A stretch of 64,000 bases of DNA from Nitrosomonas sp. (lineage in GTDB: Bacteria; Pseudomonadota; Gammaproteobacteria; Burkholderiales; Nitrosomonadaceae), in the NCBI GenBank assembly GCA_024281675.1, contig JAMXAG010000014.1:1-64000 (forward strand). Reading direction: 5' to 3'. Shown here one piece after another: positions 35,975 through 46,161 of this stretch. A program made the position numbers and the translations under genes. The stretch's first letter is position 1. Every line of letters begins with the position of its first letter. The notes beneath the pieces are model-generated. The model did not search any database. It had not been told where the DNA came from and saw only the letters and a program-made list of their open reading frames with translations.

Positions 35975-36721
35975 ATGCATCGCGATGAGCTTGAAAAATA
36001 CCTGAATGAATTATTAGACATCCATCGCTTCCAGGATTATTGCCCAAATGGGCTTCAAGTGGAAGGGCGCCCTGAGATTCAAAGCATCGTTAGTGGTGTA
36101 ACGGCCTCTATCGATCTCTTGCAAGCGGCCATTGCCGCTAAAGCCGATGCTATTCTGGTGCATCATGGCTATTTCTGGCGCAATGAAGATGTCAGGATTG
36201 TTGGCGTGAAGTACCGCAGAATTGGTTTGTTAATGGCGCACCAAATCAATTTATTGGCCTATCATTTGCCGCTCGATTCACATCCACAATTCGGCAACAA
36301 TACCCTTTTGGGAAAGAAGCTGGGGTTCATTGAAACCGGTCGTTTTGGTGGGCAAGATATTATGATTCATGGGGAATTAAGTAGGGCAATTACATTAAAA
36401 ACATTAGCGGAAAGGATATCTCGCACGTTATTACGAAAACCTCAAGTCATCGGTGGTGCGGATACGATAATTCGCCGTATCGCTTGGTGTACAGGCGGCG
36501 CACAAAACTATTTTGAAGCAGCGGTACAACAAGATGTCGATGCCTATATTACTGGGGAAATTTCGGAACATAATGTACACCTGGCACGCGAAACCGGGAT
36601 TGCATTTATTGCTGCAGGGCATCATGCGACAGAGCGTTACGGCGTACAGGCGCTTGGTGATCATGTGGCACAAAAATTTTCGATACAACATCAGTTTATC
36701 GATATTGATAATCCAGTATGA
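35975..36721 (+). CDS. NIF3-family dinuclear metal-centre protein
   Basis: A 248-residue protein of the NIF3/YbgI/GTP cyclohydrolase 1 type 2 family. Metal-site histidines appear in LVHHGYFW and near the C-terminus in AAGHHATERYG. The family forms toroidal hexamers of uncertain function. Diverges from the DegS-like gene. Confidence 0.88.
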   Translation: MHRDELEKYLNELLDIHRFQDYCPNGLQVEGRPEIQSIVSGVTASIDLLQAAIAAKADAILVHHGYFWRNEDVRIVGVKYRRIGLLMAHQINLLAYHLPLDSHPQFGNNTLLGKKLGFIETGRFGGQDIMIHGELSRAITLKTLAERISRTLLRKPQVIGGADTIIRRIAWCTGGAQNYFEAAVQQDVDAYITGEISEHNVHLARETGIAFIAAGHHATERYGVQALGDHVAQKFSIQHQFIDIDNPV

Positions 36722-36900
36722 TATGCACCGGGATTGATTAAAATCGCATTCTATCAGGCATTGAAAAATGATCCTAAATGCTCATTTAGTAAGCACGCTA
36801 CGTTTTAACTATTTTTGCCTGATATCGGTTCCGAATACGTTCTTCAGCAGACTGCTAGTGATGGATAACACGATAACAGTATGTATGAAGCTATTGGGGA
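36722..36900. other. Intergenic region without recognised features
   Basis: I see no gene, clear promoter or terminator between the NIF3 gene and the small leftward membrane-protein gene. Confidence 0.4.
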
Positions 36901-37014
36901 TTATGGGTTATTTTCATCATCTTTCTTTTTCTTACCAGAAAACATCGTCCACCAAATGACAAAAATAAACAATCCTGCCGCGAGTGCTGCTTCGACTACT
37001 AGTAACCACCACAT
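36901..37014 (-). CDS. Small membrane protein (37 residues)
   Basis: A leftward frame starting MWWLLVVEAALAAGLFIFV, then IWWTMFSGKKKKDDENNP. A single transmembrane helix flanked by tryptophans is followed by a lysine run and an acidic tail. The composition and positive-inside pattern are those of a real small membrane protein, although it is below common ORF cutoffs. It diverges from mltA. Ribosome site weak (GAGAG about 13 bases upstream). Confidence 0.55.
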   Translation of the reverse strand: MWWLLVVEAALAAGLFIFVIWWTMFSGKKKKDDENNP

Positions 37015-37069
37015 AATTAGAAATTTGCTCTCAAATAAAGTACACAATAATCAACGTAGCTACATTTTA

Positions 37070-38299
37070 ATGGAAAAACTATCTTATTTCATTTTATTGA
37101 TTGTTTTGTTGTCGTTGGCAGCCTGTTCGACGAGTACGGTCAGTCCTACGGATAAAACCTCGCTGCCTGTTGAAACTATATCCACTCCTCAAGCACCAAC
37201 TGCGATACAGACGCCATCTCCACCTGACACTGAGAAGGTGTTTACGAAATCGATCCATAAACCCGCTTCCTGGTCTGCGCTTGTAGGCTGGGAGAATGAC
37301 AATTTATTACCCGCCTGGCAAGCGTTTATAAAAAGTTGCAGCGTACTCAGTCAGCAAGCGTTTTGGAAAGCATCTTGCCAAGCAGCTACGTCACTGAGCA
37401 AACCTGACCATGCGGCATTATCAAAGTTTTTTAGAAACAACTTTGTTCCTTACCAAATTATCAATAAGGATAACACTGAAAAAGGAATAGTCACGGGTTA
37501 TTACGAACCTTTGTTGAAAGGAAGCCGAAAACCGTCAGCGCAATATCGATATCCAATCCATTCTGCACCTCCCGAGTTGTTGACGATTAATTTAGGCACT
37601 CTGTACCCTGAAGTAAAAGACTTGCGGTTAAGGGGGCGCTTGGATGGACGCAAAATCGTACCTTATTATACCCGTGCCGAAATCATGCAAAACCCTAAGT
37701 TGCTAAGTCAGCATGAATTTCTATGGGTGGAAGATGAAATCGAGTTGTTTTTCCTGCAGGTACAAGGATCGGGTCGAGTGATGCTCGATAATGGCGAGAT
37801 TATTAAAATTGGCTATGCGGATCAGAATGGTCATCCGTATAACTCTATCGGCAAATTACTCGTGCAGCGTGGTGAGTTGTTGCTAGAAAATGCATCCATG
37901 CAGGGAATAAAGCAATGGGGAAAAAAGAATCCCAGCAAATTACCTGAGTTGTTAAAACAAAATGCTCGCTATGTGTTTTTCCGTGAGCTACCGGCGGATA
38001 TATCAGGTCCTATTGGTGCCTTAGGCGTACCGTTAACGGCAGGACGCAGTATTGCCATTGATCCGCAATCCATTCCGCAGGGTGCACCTGTATTTCTTGC
38101 TACCACTTGGCCCAATACCAATAAACCGCTCAATCGGTTGATGGTGGCGCAAGATGTCGGTAGTGCTATTACGGGAGGCGTTCGCGCTGATTTCTTTTGG
38201 GGTTTTGGCGAAGAAGCAGCCAATCAAGCCGGTAAAATGAAGCAGAATGGAAAGATGTGGGTTTTAATGCCTAAGAATAATCTGACGGTATCGAGATAA
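37070..38299 (+). CDS. mltA: Membrane-bound lytic murein transglycosylase A
   Basis: A 409-residue lipoprotein (lipobox LSLAACS) that cleaves peptidoglycan to anhydromuropeptides. MltA core VTGYYEPLLKGSR and the C-terminal 3D domain (QDVGSAITGGVRADFFWG, with the catalytic Asp) are present. The frame is open back to 36881, but that extension lacks a signal sequence and overlaps the small leftward gene, so ATG 37070 is chosen. Confidence 0.92.
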   Translation: MEKLSYFILLIVLLSLAACSTSTVSPTDKTSLPVETISTPQAPTAIQTPSPPDTEKVFTKSIHKPASWSALVGWENDNLLPAWQAFIKSCSVLSQQAFWKASCQAATSLSKPDHAALSKFFRNNFVPYQIINKDNTEKGIVTGYYEPLLKGSRKPSAQYRYPIHSAPPELLTINLGTLYPEVKDLRLRGRLDGRKIVPYYTRAEIMQNPKLLSQHEFLWVEDEIELFFLQVQGSGRVMLDNGEIIKIGYADQNGHPYNSIGKLLVQRGELLLENASMQGIKQWGKKNPSKLPELLKQNARYVFFRELPADISGPIGALGVPLTAGRSIAIDPQSIPQGAPVFLATTWPNTNKPLNRLMVAQDVGSAITGGVRADFFWGFGEEAANQAGKMKQNGKMWVLMPKNNLTVSR

Positions 38300-38418
38300 G
38301 TGGATATCTATCAGTGTGTTAATTCCCCTGAGACAATTTGTCGCATGGCTAATATTACAAATTTCGGTTAATGTTTTGGATTTTATAAGATCCATGTTAT
38401 CCATGTTGTCTGTTTTTT

Positions 38419-39690
38419 ATGTTTCGTGAACTGAGTAAGTCACCTATCAGTAAAAATCTGCAGCGTCTCTTCTTGCTTCGCAATATTGCTATTGCAGTGC
38501 AGAGTTTAGCGCTGGGGATCATGTATTGGAGTATCGATATCGTTATCCCGTGGGGCGAGATGATCGTGGTGATCGTATTGCTTACATTGGTCAACTTTCT
38601 CACGTGGGTACGCTTGCATCAGAAATGGCCGGTGACCAATATCGAATTCTTTTTACAGTTATTGGTTGATGTGGTGGCGCTTAGTTGTTTGCTTTATTTT
38701 AGCGGCGGCTCTACCAATCCATTTATTTCATTGTATTTATTACCATTGACCATCACTGCAGCGGTGCTGCCTTGGCGCTATACCTGGGTAATGGCGATCA
38801 TTACCATTGCTTGTTATTCAATACTGCTGTTTATTTACATCCCATTGCCGCATAACCATGAAAATCACCTGATTGAGTTTGCTTTGCATGTATCGGGGAT
38901 GTGGTTGGCCTTTGTACTGAGTACCGTGATTATTGCGTGGTTTGTGGTTCGTATGAGTTCTTCCATTCGTGATCGTGACCGAGATCTTGCGAAAGTACGC
39001 GAGCAAGCTTTACGTAACGAGCAGATTATCGCGTTGGGAACCTTGGCAGCCGGTGCGGCGCATGAATTAGGGACACCGCTTTCCACGATGGCGGTGATTG
39101 CAGGAGAATTACAGCAAGAATATATCCAGGATACTGAGTTCCAAAACAATATTCGCATTCTCAAAGATCAGATCGTGCATTGTAAGCAAACACTCACTCA
39201 TTTACTGGCGAAAGCTGGGCATGCTAGAACTGAGCAAGGCAGTGAATTGCCTATTGATGAATTTTTGAACCAGATTTTGGATAAATGGAAACTGATACGT
39301 CCCTCGGTGGAATTTACCTATCACAGTAGTGGCGTGCAGCCAGTACCCAAAATAATGGAGAACCAACTGCTCAGTCAATCGATTCTTAATTTGCTGAATA
39401 ATGCTGCGGACGCCTCTTCCAAATGTGTCGACATCAAGAGCAGTTGGACCGCGCAAATATTACATTTTGAGATTCTCGATGACGGTGAAGGTTTATCAGC
39501 AGAGGCGATGGAACGCGCCGGAGAGGCATTTTTTTCCAGTAAGAAACCCGGACAGCAGGGCTTTGGTATCGGATTATTTCTTGCTAATGCCAATATCGAA
39601 CGTTTTGGTGGAAGCGTACGCTTGTTTAATCTCGAACAAGGTGGTGCATGCACGCAAGTCGTTTTACCACTCATTGCAACAAAACCATGA
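38419..39690 (+). CDS. regB: RegB/PrrB-type redox sensor histidine kinase
   Basis: A 423-residue membrane kinase. Residues about 20-190 form six helices with the GGSTNPF quinone-binding motif (GGxxNPF). The H-box AAGAAHELGTPLSTMAV is the RegB signature. The C-terminal ATPase domain has NNAADAS and FGIGLFLA. RegB senses the quinone pool and controls energy genes through RegA; here that could include terminal oxidases and carbon fixation. Stop and start with the next gene overlap (ATGA). Confidence 0.9.
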   Translation: MFRELSKSPISKNLQRLFLLRNIAIAVQSLALGIMYWSIDIVIPWGEMIVVIVLLTLVNFLTWVRLHQKWPVTNIEFFLQLLVDVVALSCLLYFSGGSTNPFISLYLLPLTITAAVLPWRYTWVMAIITIACYSILLFIYIPLPHNHENHLIEFALHVSGMWLAFVLSTVIIAWFVVRMSSSIRDRDRDLAKVREQALRNEQIIALGTLAAGAAHELGTPLSTMAVIAGELQQEYIQDTEFQNNIRILKDQIVHCKQTLTHLLAKAGHARTEQGSELPIDEFLNQILDKWKLIRPSVEFTYHSSGVQPVPKIMENQLLSQSILNLLNNAADASSKCVDIKSSWTAQILHFEILDDGEGLSAEAMERAGEAFFSSKKPGQQGFGIGLFLANANIERFGGSVRLFNLEQGGACTQVVLPLIATKP

Positions 39691-40250
39691 ACCAAATTTC
39701 TTTAGAAGATTGTGCCGAAGAAAACCCCAGTTTACTCATTGTGGATGATGATACGGTATTTTGTGGTGTGCTGGCGAAAGCCATGACCAAACGGGGGTTT
39801 CAGGTAATCTGTGCGCATAGTATCGGAGATGCGCTGAGTTTGTGCGAATCTGCGGTCGCCGAATATGCCATTGTGGACCTGAAATTATCGAACGAATCCG
39901 GGCTCGTTTTGGTTGAGAAATTGAAAACTTTGGATCAAGGCACACGTATCGTGATGCTGACTGGCTACGCAAGTATTGCGACTGCGGTTGAGGCAATTAA
40001 GCTCGGTGCGACGCATTATTTGGCAAAACCTGTCGACGCTGATGAAATCATGGCCGCATTTGAGCGTACCAGTGGTGATTCTGAATTGTCGATTAGTGCC
40101 AATCCCTTATCGGTAGGTCGACTGGAATGGGAGTATATACAGCGTATTTTGAGTGAGAATGATAACAATGTTTCCGTAACAGCTAGGATACTCAATATGC
40201 ATCGCCGTACCTTGCAGCGTAAATTGGCTAAACGGCCTGTACGCGAATAG
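39687..40250 (+). CDS. regA: RegA/PrrA-type response regulator
   Basis: A 187-residue regulator with receiver domain (LLIVDDD; phospho-Asp in AIVDLKLS; MLTGYASI; LAKPVDADE) and a C-terminal Fis-type helix-turn-helix (NVSVTARILNMHRRTLQRKL). That combination is specific to the RegA/ActR/PrrA group. The ATG at 39687 overlaps the regB stop as ATGA, indicating translational coupling; an upstream in-frame ATG at 39648 lies inside regB. Confidence 0.92.
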   Translation: MNQISLEDCAEENPSLLIVDDDTVFCGVLAKAMTKRGFQVICAHSIGDALSLCESAVAEYAIVDLKLSNESGLVLVEKLKTLDQGTRIVMLTGYASIATAVEAIKLGATHYLAKPVDADEIMAAFERTSGDSELSISANPLSVGRLEWEYIQRILSENDNNVSVTARILNMHRRTLQRKLAKRPVRE

Positions 40251-40259
40251 TAAGTAGTT

Positions 40260-41351
40260 TTATCGAAAGCGCGCAACAATGCGGATATCTTGCCCTACTG
40301 TACGGATATCCTCAAAAATTAATGTTTTTTTCTGTTCGAGATCAACCAATTCAGGTAGTCTGAATATGCCTTGTGCATCATCGCCAAGCAGATGTGGCGC
40401 TAGATACAAGATAATTTCATCGACTAGATTGGCATTGAGTAAAGCACCGTTCAGGTTGCTTCCTGCTTCCACCAAAATTTCATTCATGGCGAAATCAGTT
40501 GCCAGTAGCGTCAGCATTTTTTCCAAATCGACTGTACCGTCATTTGCTGGCAAAGGGATTACTTGAACGCCTAATTTTGTGAGTTGCGATATTTTTGCTT
40601 GATTGTGATGATCGGCGGTGAAGATAATGGCTGATTCATCTTGTAATAGCGAGGCACCTAGCGGAATGGATAGCTGACTGTCGAGCACGATTTTTTTCGG
40701 TTGACGGGTTGTTTCAATATGTCGCACCGTGAGCTGTGGATTATCGGATTTGATAGTACCGATGCCAGTCATAATGGCACAAGAGCGTGCACGCCAGCGA
40801 TGACCATCGGTTCGCGCTGCTTCCCCAGTAATCCACTGACTGGCGCCATTCCGAAGTGCAGTTTTTCCATCGAGGCTGGCCGCAATCTTTATGCGCACCC
40901 ATGGTTTTTTTCGTGTCATGCGTGAAACAAAGCCGATGTTGAGCGTTTGTGCTTGTGCTTCCAATAATCCCGTTGCTACTGTAATACCGGCTTGTTGTAA
41001 TAGCATCCGACCGCGCCCGGCAACCAATGGATTAGGATCTTCCATTGCCATGTTGACTTTCACAATACCAGCCTCAATCAAATTATTCGCGCAAGGGGGT
41101 GTCAATCCATAGTGGCTGCACGGTTCAAGCGTCACATAGGCGGTGGCACCACGTGCTGCTTCACCTGCCATTTTCAACGCATGTATTTCGGCATGTGGTT
41201 GCCCCGCTTTTTCATGCCATCCGCTGGCGATGATATGTTCATTCTGAACGATTACGCATCCAACACGGGGATTGGGTGTGGTGTTATATAGTCCTTTCTC
41301 AGCTAACTGCAACGCGTGTGACATGAAAGCATGATCGGCAGCAGAAAACAT
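40260..41351 (-). CDS. ribD: Riboflavin biosynthesis deaminase/reductase
   Basis: A 363-residue bifunctional enzyme: N-terminal deaminase with zinc motif HAEIHALKMAGEAA and PCSHYGLTPPCA, then a reductase domain (KIAASLDGKTAL). It carries out steps two and three of riboflavin synthesis. It is convergent with regA, ten bases apart, and is downstream of nrdR. Confidence 0.95.
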   Translation of the reverse strand: MFSAADHAFMSHALQLAEKGLYNTTPNPRVGCVIVQNEHIIASGWHEKAGQPHAEIHALKMAGEAARGATAYVTLEPCSHYGLTPPCANNLIEAGIVKVNMAMEDPNPLVAGRGRMLLQQAGITVATGLLEAQAQTLNIGFVSRMTRKKPWVRIKIAASLDGKTALRNGASQWITGEAARTDGHRWRARSCAIMTGIGTIKSDNPQLTVRHIETTRQPKKIVLDSQLSIPLGASLLQDESAIIFTADHHNQAKISQLTKLGVQVIPLPANDGTVDLEKMLTLLATDFAMNEILVEAGSNLNGALLNANLVDEIILYLAPHLLGDDAQGIFRLPELVDLEQKKTLIFEDIRTVGQDIRIVARFR

Positions 41352-41382
41352 CTTGGTAATGTTGAACAGGGGAAGTTATTGA

Positions 41383-41844
41383 TTAATCGTCAGTGGGCTT
41401 TTCTGCTTCTTGGATCGCATCGCGGAAATCATCGGTGTCCTGAAAGCTTTTATACACCGATGCGAAACGGATATAGGCTACTTTATCGAGGTGATAAAGT
41501 TCTTGCATCACGCTTTCACCGATACTGCGGGATGATACTTCACGTTCCCCGGTACTTAACAGTTTTTGCACGATGCGATCAATTGCTGCATCAACGTAAT
41601 TGGTTGGTACCGGACGCTTGTGTAACGCCCGTTTAAAACCTGTGAGAAGTTTATTGCGGTCAAACTCTGTGCGACTGCCATCATGTTTTACCACTTCAGG
41701 TAAGTGGAGTTCAACCGACTCATACGTTGTAAATCGTTTATCACAAACTTGGCAGCGCCGCCGCCGCCGAATTTTGTGACCATCATCGCTATCTCGAGAG
41801 TCTATGACACTGGTATCGTCAGCATTGCAAAACGGGCATTTCAT
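41383..41844 (-). CDS. nrdR: Transcriptional repressor NrdR
   Basis: A 153-residue repressor of ribonucleotide reductase genes. N-terminal zinc ribbon (CPFC ... CQVC) and ATP-cone domain ([17 protein letters not shown]) are both present. The order glyA-nrdR-ribD is common in proteobacteria. Confidence 0.96.
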   Translation of the reverse strand: MKCPFCNADDTSVIDSRDSDDGHKIRRRRRCQVCDKRFTTYESVELHLPEVVKHDGSRTEFDRNKLLTGFKRALHKRPVPTNYVDAAIDRIVQKLLSTGEREVSSRSIGESVMQELYHLDKVAYIRFASVYKSFQDTDDFRDAIQEAEKPTDD

Positions 41845-41886
41845 TTCATGGGTAGCTAAAGAGTGCTGTGACTTTGTGGCAAATTG

Positions 41887-43134
41887 TTAGCCATATACAG
41901 GAAACTTCATACACAGTTGTTTGGCTTCCGTTGCAACTCGCGACAAGACTGCATCATCATCGGGTGTTGCTAACACATCGGCGATTAAATTAGCCAATTG
42001 TTCCGCTTCTAATTCCTCAAAACCCCGCGTTGTAATCGCGGGCGAACCGACGCGAATACCGCTTGTAACGAAAGGTTTTTGCGGATCATTGGGAATAGCA
42101 TTTTTATTCACGGTAATATGAGCTTTCTCAAGAGATTCCTCAGCATGTTTACCGGTTAGATTCATTGCACGTAAATCAACTAGAAACATATGGCAATCGG
42201 TTTGTCCTGACACGATACGCAAGCCACGCTGTGTCAGTACTTTTGCCATCACGCGTGCATTGTCAATGACTTGTATTTGATAATCCTGGAACTCTTTCGT
42301 TGCAGCCTCCTTGAAGGCGACGGCTTTAGCCGCGATTACGTGCATTAATGGCCCACCTTGGGTTTGCGGGAAAATAGCGGAGTTGAGGGCTTTTTCATGC
42401 TCAGGTTTGGCCATGATGATGCCACCGCGAGGGCCGCGTAGGGTTTTGTGCGTAGTGCTGGTGACAAAATCAGCAATACCAACCGGATTAGGGTATAAGC
42501 CTGCGGCAACCAATCCGGCATAATGTGCCATATCAACGAATAAATAAGCATTGACCGCATCGGCAATTGCGCGAAAGCGTTCCCAATCTATGACGCGCGC
42601 ATATGCTGATGCGCCCGCTACAATCATTTTGGGTTTATGTTCATGGGCTAATCGTTCTACTTCGTCATAATCAAGCAATTCTGTTTCCGGTTCTAAGCCA
42701 TAGGGCACGGAATGAAAAATTTTACCACTCATGTTGACGCTTGATCCGTGCGTCAAATGCCCACCATGCGCCAAAGACATGCCCAATAACGTATCGCCAG
42801 GTTTTAGTGCTGATAAATAAACCGCTGCATTGGCTTGCGATCCTGAATGCGGTTGTACATTGACATATTCGGCACCAAATAGGGCTTTCAAGCGATCAAT
42901 TGCAAGCTGTTCAACTTGGTCGGCATACATGCAGCCGCCGTAATAACGTTTATTTGGATAACCTTCGGCGTACTTGTTCGTCAGTACAGAACCTTGCGCC
43001 TGCATGACGGCTGGGCTGGCATAATTTTCCGATGCGATTAATTCGATGTATTCCTCTTGGCGTTTAACTTCGCCTTTAATCGCTTGCCAAATTTCGGAGT
43101 CGACATTTTCTAGGGTGTGATTCTTTGCAAACAT
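41887..43134 (-). CDS. glyA: Serine hydroxymethyltransferase
   Basis: A 415-residue PLP enzyme interconverting serine and glycine with tetrahydrofolate; it links to the gcv operon in the same window. The PLP lysine lies in [14 protein letters not shown]. The frame is open to 43179, but [12 protein letters not shown] at 43134 is the family's N-terminus and has AGGA 11 bases upstream. Confidence 0.96.
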   Translation of the reverse strand: MFAKNHTLENVDSEIWQAIKGEVKRQEEYIELIASENYASPAVMQAQGSVLTNKYAEGYPNKRYYGGCMYADQVEQLAIDRLKALFGAEYVNVQPHSGSQANAAVYLSALKPGDTLLGMSLAHGGHLTHGSSVNMSGKIFHSVPYGLEPETELLDYDEVERLAHEHKPKMIVAGASAYARVIDWERFRAIADAVNAYLFVDMAHYAGLVAAGLYPNPVGIADFVTSTTHKTLRGPRGGIIMAKPEHEKALNSAIFPQTQGGPLMHVIAAKAVAFKEAATKEFQDYQIQVIDNARVMAKVLTQRGLRIVSGQTDCHMFLVDLRAMNLTGKHAEESLEKAHITVNKNAIPNDPQKPFVTSGIRVGSPAITTRGFEELEAEQLANLIADVLATPDDDAVLSRVATEAKQLCMKFPVYG

Positions 43135-43259
43135 TACGATACTAATCCTTTGAAATTTTTGTAAATCAGCCAAAACCATATATTACCACTAGCTGCTCAA
43201 ATTCATGCAACGGATAATATGATGATTGAGTAATCTAATTGTGCAGTGCTGGTCTTCAT

Positions 43260-43937
43260 TTAAACACGATAACGCGTTGGATCGCCGATTCCGGCTGCTG
43301 CAAATCCAGCTTTGCGAATGCGGCAAGAATCACAGTGTCCGCATGCTCGTCCCGACTCGTCTGCTTGATAGCAGGAAATCGTCGCGCCATATTCAATACC
43401 TAATGCAATACCAGTACGGATGATATCGCCTTTACTCAAATGAATGAGTGGCGTATGAAGAGTAATTTTTTTTCCTTCTATCGTTGCTTTGGTCGCTAAA
43501 TTAGCCATTTTCTCAAATGCTGTAATGTATTCCGGTCGACAATCGGGATAGCCTGAATAATCAATTGCATTGACACCTATAAAAATATCTTGACATGCTA
43601 AGGTTTCCGCCCATGCCAGCGCGAGCGACAACATGATGGTATTTCTTGCGGGAACATAGGTGATGGGAATCGTATCTTTGAATGCACCATTGGTCGGTAC
43701 AGCGATTGATTCATCAGTCAGGGCCGATCCACCAAATACCGATAGATCTACCGTTACCAATCTATGCTCATGAGCTTGCAGCTGACGGGCAATATGTTGT
43801 GCGGCGATTAATTCGGATTGGTGTCGTTGGCCGTAGTGAACGCTCAACGCATAACATGCGAATTGTTGATTTCGGGCGATAGCCAGTGTGGTCGCAGAAT
43901 CTAGACCACCTGATAACAATACCACGGCCTTTTTCAT
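43260..43937 (-). CDS. queC: 7-cyano-7-deazaguanine synthase
   Basis: A 225-residue ATP-dependent enzyme making preQ0 for queuosine. PP-loop [11 protein letters not shown] and the C-terminal zinc cysteines (SCYQ...RACGHCDSC) are intact. Next to queE on the same strand, so the preQ0 steps are paired. Confidence 0.96.
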   Translation of the reverse strand: MKKAVVLLSGGLDSATTLAIARNQQFACYALSVHYGQRHQSELIAAQHIARQLQAHEHRLVTVDLSVFGGSALTDESIAVPTNGAFKDTIPITYVPARNTIMLSLALAWAETLACQDIFIGVNAIDYSGYPDCRPEYITAFEKMANLATKATIEGKKITLHTPLIHLSKGDIIRTGIALGIEYGATISCYQADESGRACGHCDSCRIRKAGFAAAGIGDPTRYRV

Positions 43938-43973
43938 AACGTATCGTTGGGGGAGGATAAGATTATCTAATGC

Positions 43974-44630
43974 CTAACGTCCAGGACCTTCGCCCCAAAG
44001 TAATTTGTGCAATTGGATTTGCATTCTGACTGGCAATTGATCGCGTAAAATCCAACTGGCCAGCGTTTCCGGAGCTAAGTTAGAGTACACAGGAGAAAAT
44101 AGAATCGGACAGATTGCTTGCAATTGATGGCTTTGTATCATGCGCGAAGCCCAATGAAAATCTTCTTCATTACATAGCACGAATTTAATTTCATCACGTT
44201 GGGTCAGGTATTCCAGGTTTGTCCAATTATTTTTGTCGGATTCGCCCGAATCGGGTGTTTTGATATCCATGATTTTACTGACACGCGCATCAACTTTGGA
44301 AATATCCAATGCGCCGCTGGTTTCTAGGGAAACCGAGTATTGTGCATCGCATAAAGCAGTTAGCAGCAGCAGACATGCTTTTTGTGCGAGCGGCTCGCCG
44401 CCCGTAACTGTAACAAATTGGGTTTTATATTGAGCTACCTGTGCCAAAATTTGCGTGATTGTGAAGTTGCTACCACCGGTAAAAGCGTAGGCCGTATCAC
44501 AATAATGACAACGCAAGGGGCATCCGGTTAATCGAATGAAAACAGTTGGAAGTCCCATTCGACTTGTCTCGCCTTGTAACGAGTAAAATATTTCACTAAT
44601 CCGCAAGGTTGCGATTTCTAACGCTTGCAC
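43974..44630 (-). CDS. queE: 7-carboxy-7-deazaguanine synthase
   Basis: A 218-residue radical-SAM enzyme. The iron-sulfur cysteines are in GCPLRCHYCDTAYAF, of the CxxxCxxC form, and VTGGEPLAQ binds SAM. It makes the deazaguanine core ahead of QueC. It follows the tol-pal operon after a 69-base gap. Confidence 0.95.
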   Translation of the reverse strand: MQALEIATLRISEIFYSLQGETSRMGLPTVFIRLTGCPLRCHYCDTAYAFTGGSNFTITQILAQVAQYKTQFVTVTGGEPLAQKACLLLLTALCDAQYSVSLETSGALDISKVDARVSKIMDIKTPDSGESDKNNWTNLEYLTQRDEIKFVLCNEEDFHWASRMIQSHQLQAICPILFSPVYSNLAPETLASWILRDQLPVRMQIQLHKLLWGEGPGR

Positions 44631-44699
44631 AATTTACTACCGTAAAAAGATGCGTTTTGTAGGATAAAAAAGATTGATAGCGCCTTGCTACAAGGAAGA

Positions 44700-45614
44700 C
44701 TATTTGATATGGGCTAAACGCTGCTTGGCTTTTTTGGCAGCATCACTTTGTGGAAATTTTGCAATCAAATCTTCGAGGGTATGTTGACTGGCTTTCCGAT
44801 CACCTAATTCCTGTTGACTACTGGCAATATTCAAAAATGCATCGGGTGTTTTAAGGCTATCCGGATAAGTATTAATTAGTTTTTTTTGTGCATCAATTGC
44901 TAGTTGATAATCACGTAAGGCATAACGTGCATTACCGATCCAGTAAGCAGCGCCGGGTGCAAGGCTGGAATTAGGATAGTCAATTAGAAAATTTTCAAAC
45001 TGTTTGATGGCATTTGTGTAGTCGCCATTTTTAAACATTCCATGAGCTTGCTTATACGCACCATTCTCTACCGCAGTTGGAGCAATCAGCTCGTTAGCTG
45101 CTATTGGTTTATTGATCGCATTGGAAGAAGGCATGCTAGGTTCGGGTAAATCGACCGCTGTACCTTCGATTTCATCAATGTTTGAACTGGGAGATAAAGC
45201 TGAAATAGTTGTTACCGATTCTTCTGATGAAGATTCGATCTGACTACGACGAGAGTCTTTTCCAGTCGAAGAAGGTGTTGCCGGCTTAGCCCCGGATTCT
45301 TCTATTGAACGCAGACGGTTATCAAGATCAATATAAAAATCCTTTTGCCTTTTCTGCAATAAAGAATTTTCATTGTTCAGTGTTTCGATTTGGCCATTGA
45401 GTTTGTTCAGCTCAATACCCAATGTTTCTACTTTGCTATATAGATCAATCAAACCTTGATTATTCAGTACCTGTTCCATCTTAGCGATACGCGCTTCCAT
45501 TGCACTGGCTTGTTTACGTAATGCCTCTAATTCTTCGTCATTTCCGAACAATCCTGCATGGCTGGTATTACACCACAGTATCAATATCAACAAGGAAGCA
45601 CGTATCAGCATCAT
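44700..45614 (-). CDS. cpoB: Tol-Pal system protein CpoB/YbgF
   Basis: A 304-residue periplasmic protein: signal peptide ending SHAG, an N-terminal coiled coil (about 25-105), a low-complexity Ser/Pro linker and C-terminal TPR repeats (YKQAHGMFKNGDYTNAIKQF). CpoB couples Tol-Pal to peptidoglycan synthesis during constriction. The start touches the pal stop. Confidence 0.94.
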   Translation of the reverse strand: MMLIRASLLILILWCNTSHAGLFGNDEELEALRKQASAMEARIAKMEQVLNNQGLIDLYSKVETLGIELNKLNGQIETLNNENSLLQKRQKDFYIDLDNRLRSIEESGAKPATPSSTGKDSRRSQIESSSEESVTTISALSPSSNIDEIEGTAVDLPEPSMPSSNAINKPIAANELIAPTAVENGAYKQAHGMFKNGDYTNAIKQFENFLIDYPNSSLAPGAAYWIGNARYALRDYQLAIDAQKKLINTYPDSLKTPDAFLNIASSQQELGDRKASQHTLEDLIAKFPQSDAAKKAKQRLAHIK

Positions 45615-46126
45615 TATTCACCTCGATAAACAATATCCGTACGACGGTTCTGACTCCAGGCCGATTCACCACTTCCTAGCGCGCGAGGTTTTTCTTCACC
45701 AAAGCTAACGGCTTCGATTTGACCATCCCCGGCACCTGCTAATGCCATCATGTTTCTGACGCCGTCAGCACGGCGCTGACCTAATGCTAAGTTATATTCG
45801 CGGCTGCCACGATCATCAGTGTTACCCTGTAGAATGACGCTAGCATCAGGGTTGTCACGTAGTAATTTAGCATGTGCTAGCACCATTTCTCGATATTCGC
45901 CTTTAACGGAATAGCTATCAAAATCATAGTAAACGCTACGTTGCGACAAGATACTGTTTGGGTCTTGCAGTTGGTTGAAATAACCGGGTCTGCCGGATCC
46001 TGAGCCCGATAGATTCGTATTTCCCATGTTGCTGCCTGAATTTAAATCATCCACTTCAGGTTGGGTTGTTTGGCTGGCACAAGCAGATAACAAAACAATC
46101 AAAGAAACGCTCAATAACTTTCTCAT
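45614..46126 (-). CDS. pal: Peptidoglycan-associated lipoprotein
   Basis: A 170-residue OmpA-like lipoprotein (lipobox VLLSAC). The peptidoglycan-binding motif region (LQGNTDDRGSREYNLALGQR) is intact. It anchors the outer membrane to the wall and binds TolB. Confidence 0.96.
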   Translation of the reverse strand: MRKLLSVSLIVLLSACASQTTQPEVDDLNSGSNMGNTNLSGSGSGRPGYFNQLQDPNSILSQRSVYYDFDSYSVKGEYREMVLAHAKLLRDNPDASVILQGNTDDRGSREYNLALGQRRADGVRNMMALAGAGDGQIEAVSFGEEKPRALGSGESAWSQNRRTDIVYRGE

Positions 46127-46161
46127 TTATTTACCCTCTGTCATTAAAAAATCAATCTCTG

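Noticed and set aside
36881-37069. N-terminal extension of mltA
   Set aside because: It lacks a signal peptide, whereas the internal ATG 37070 starts a clear lipoprotein signal.
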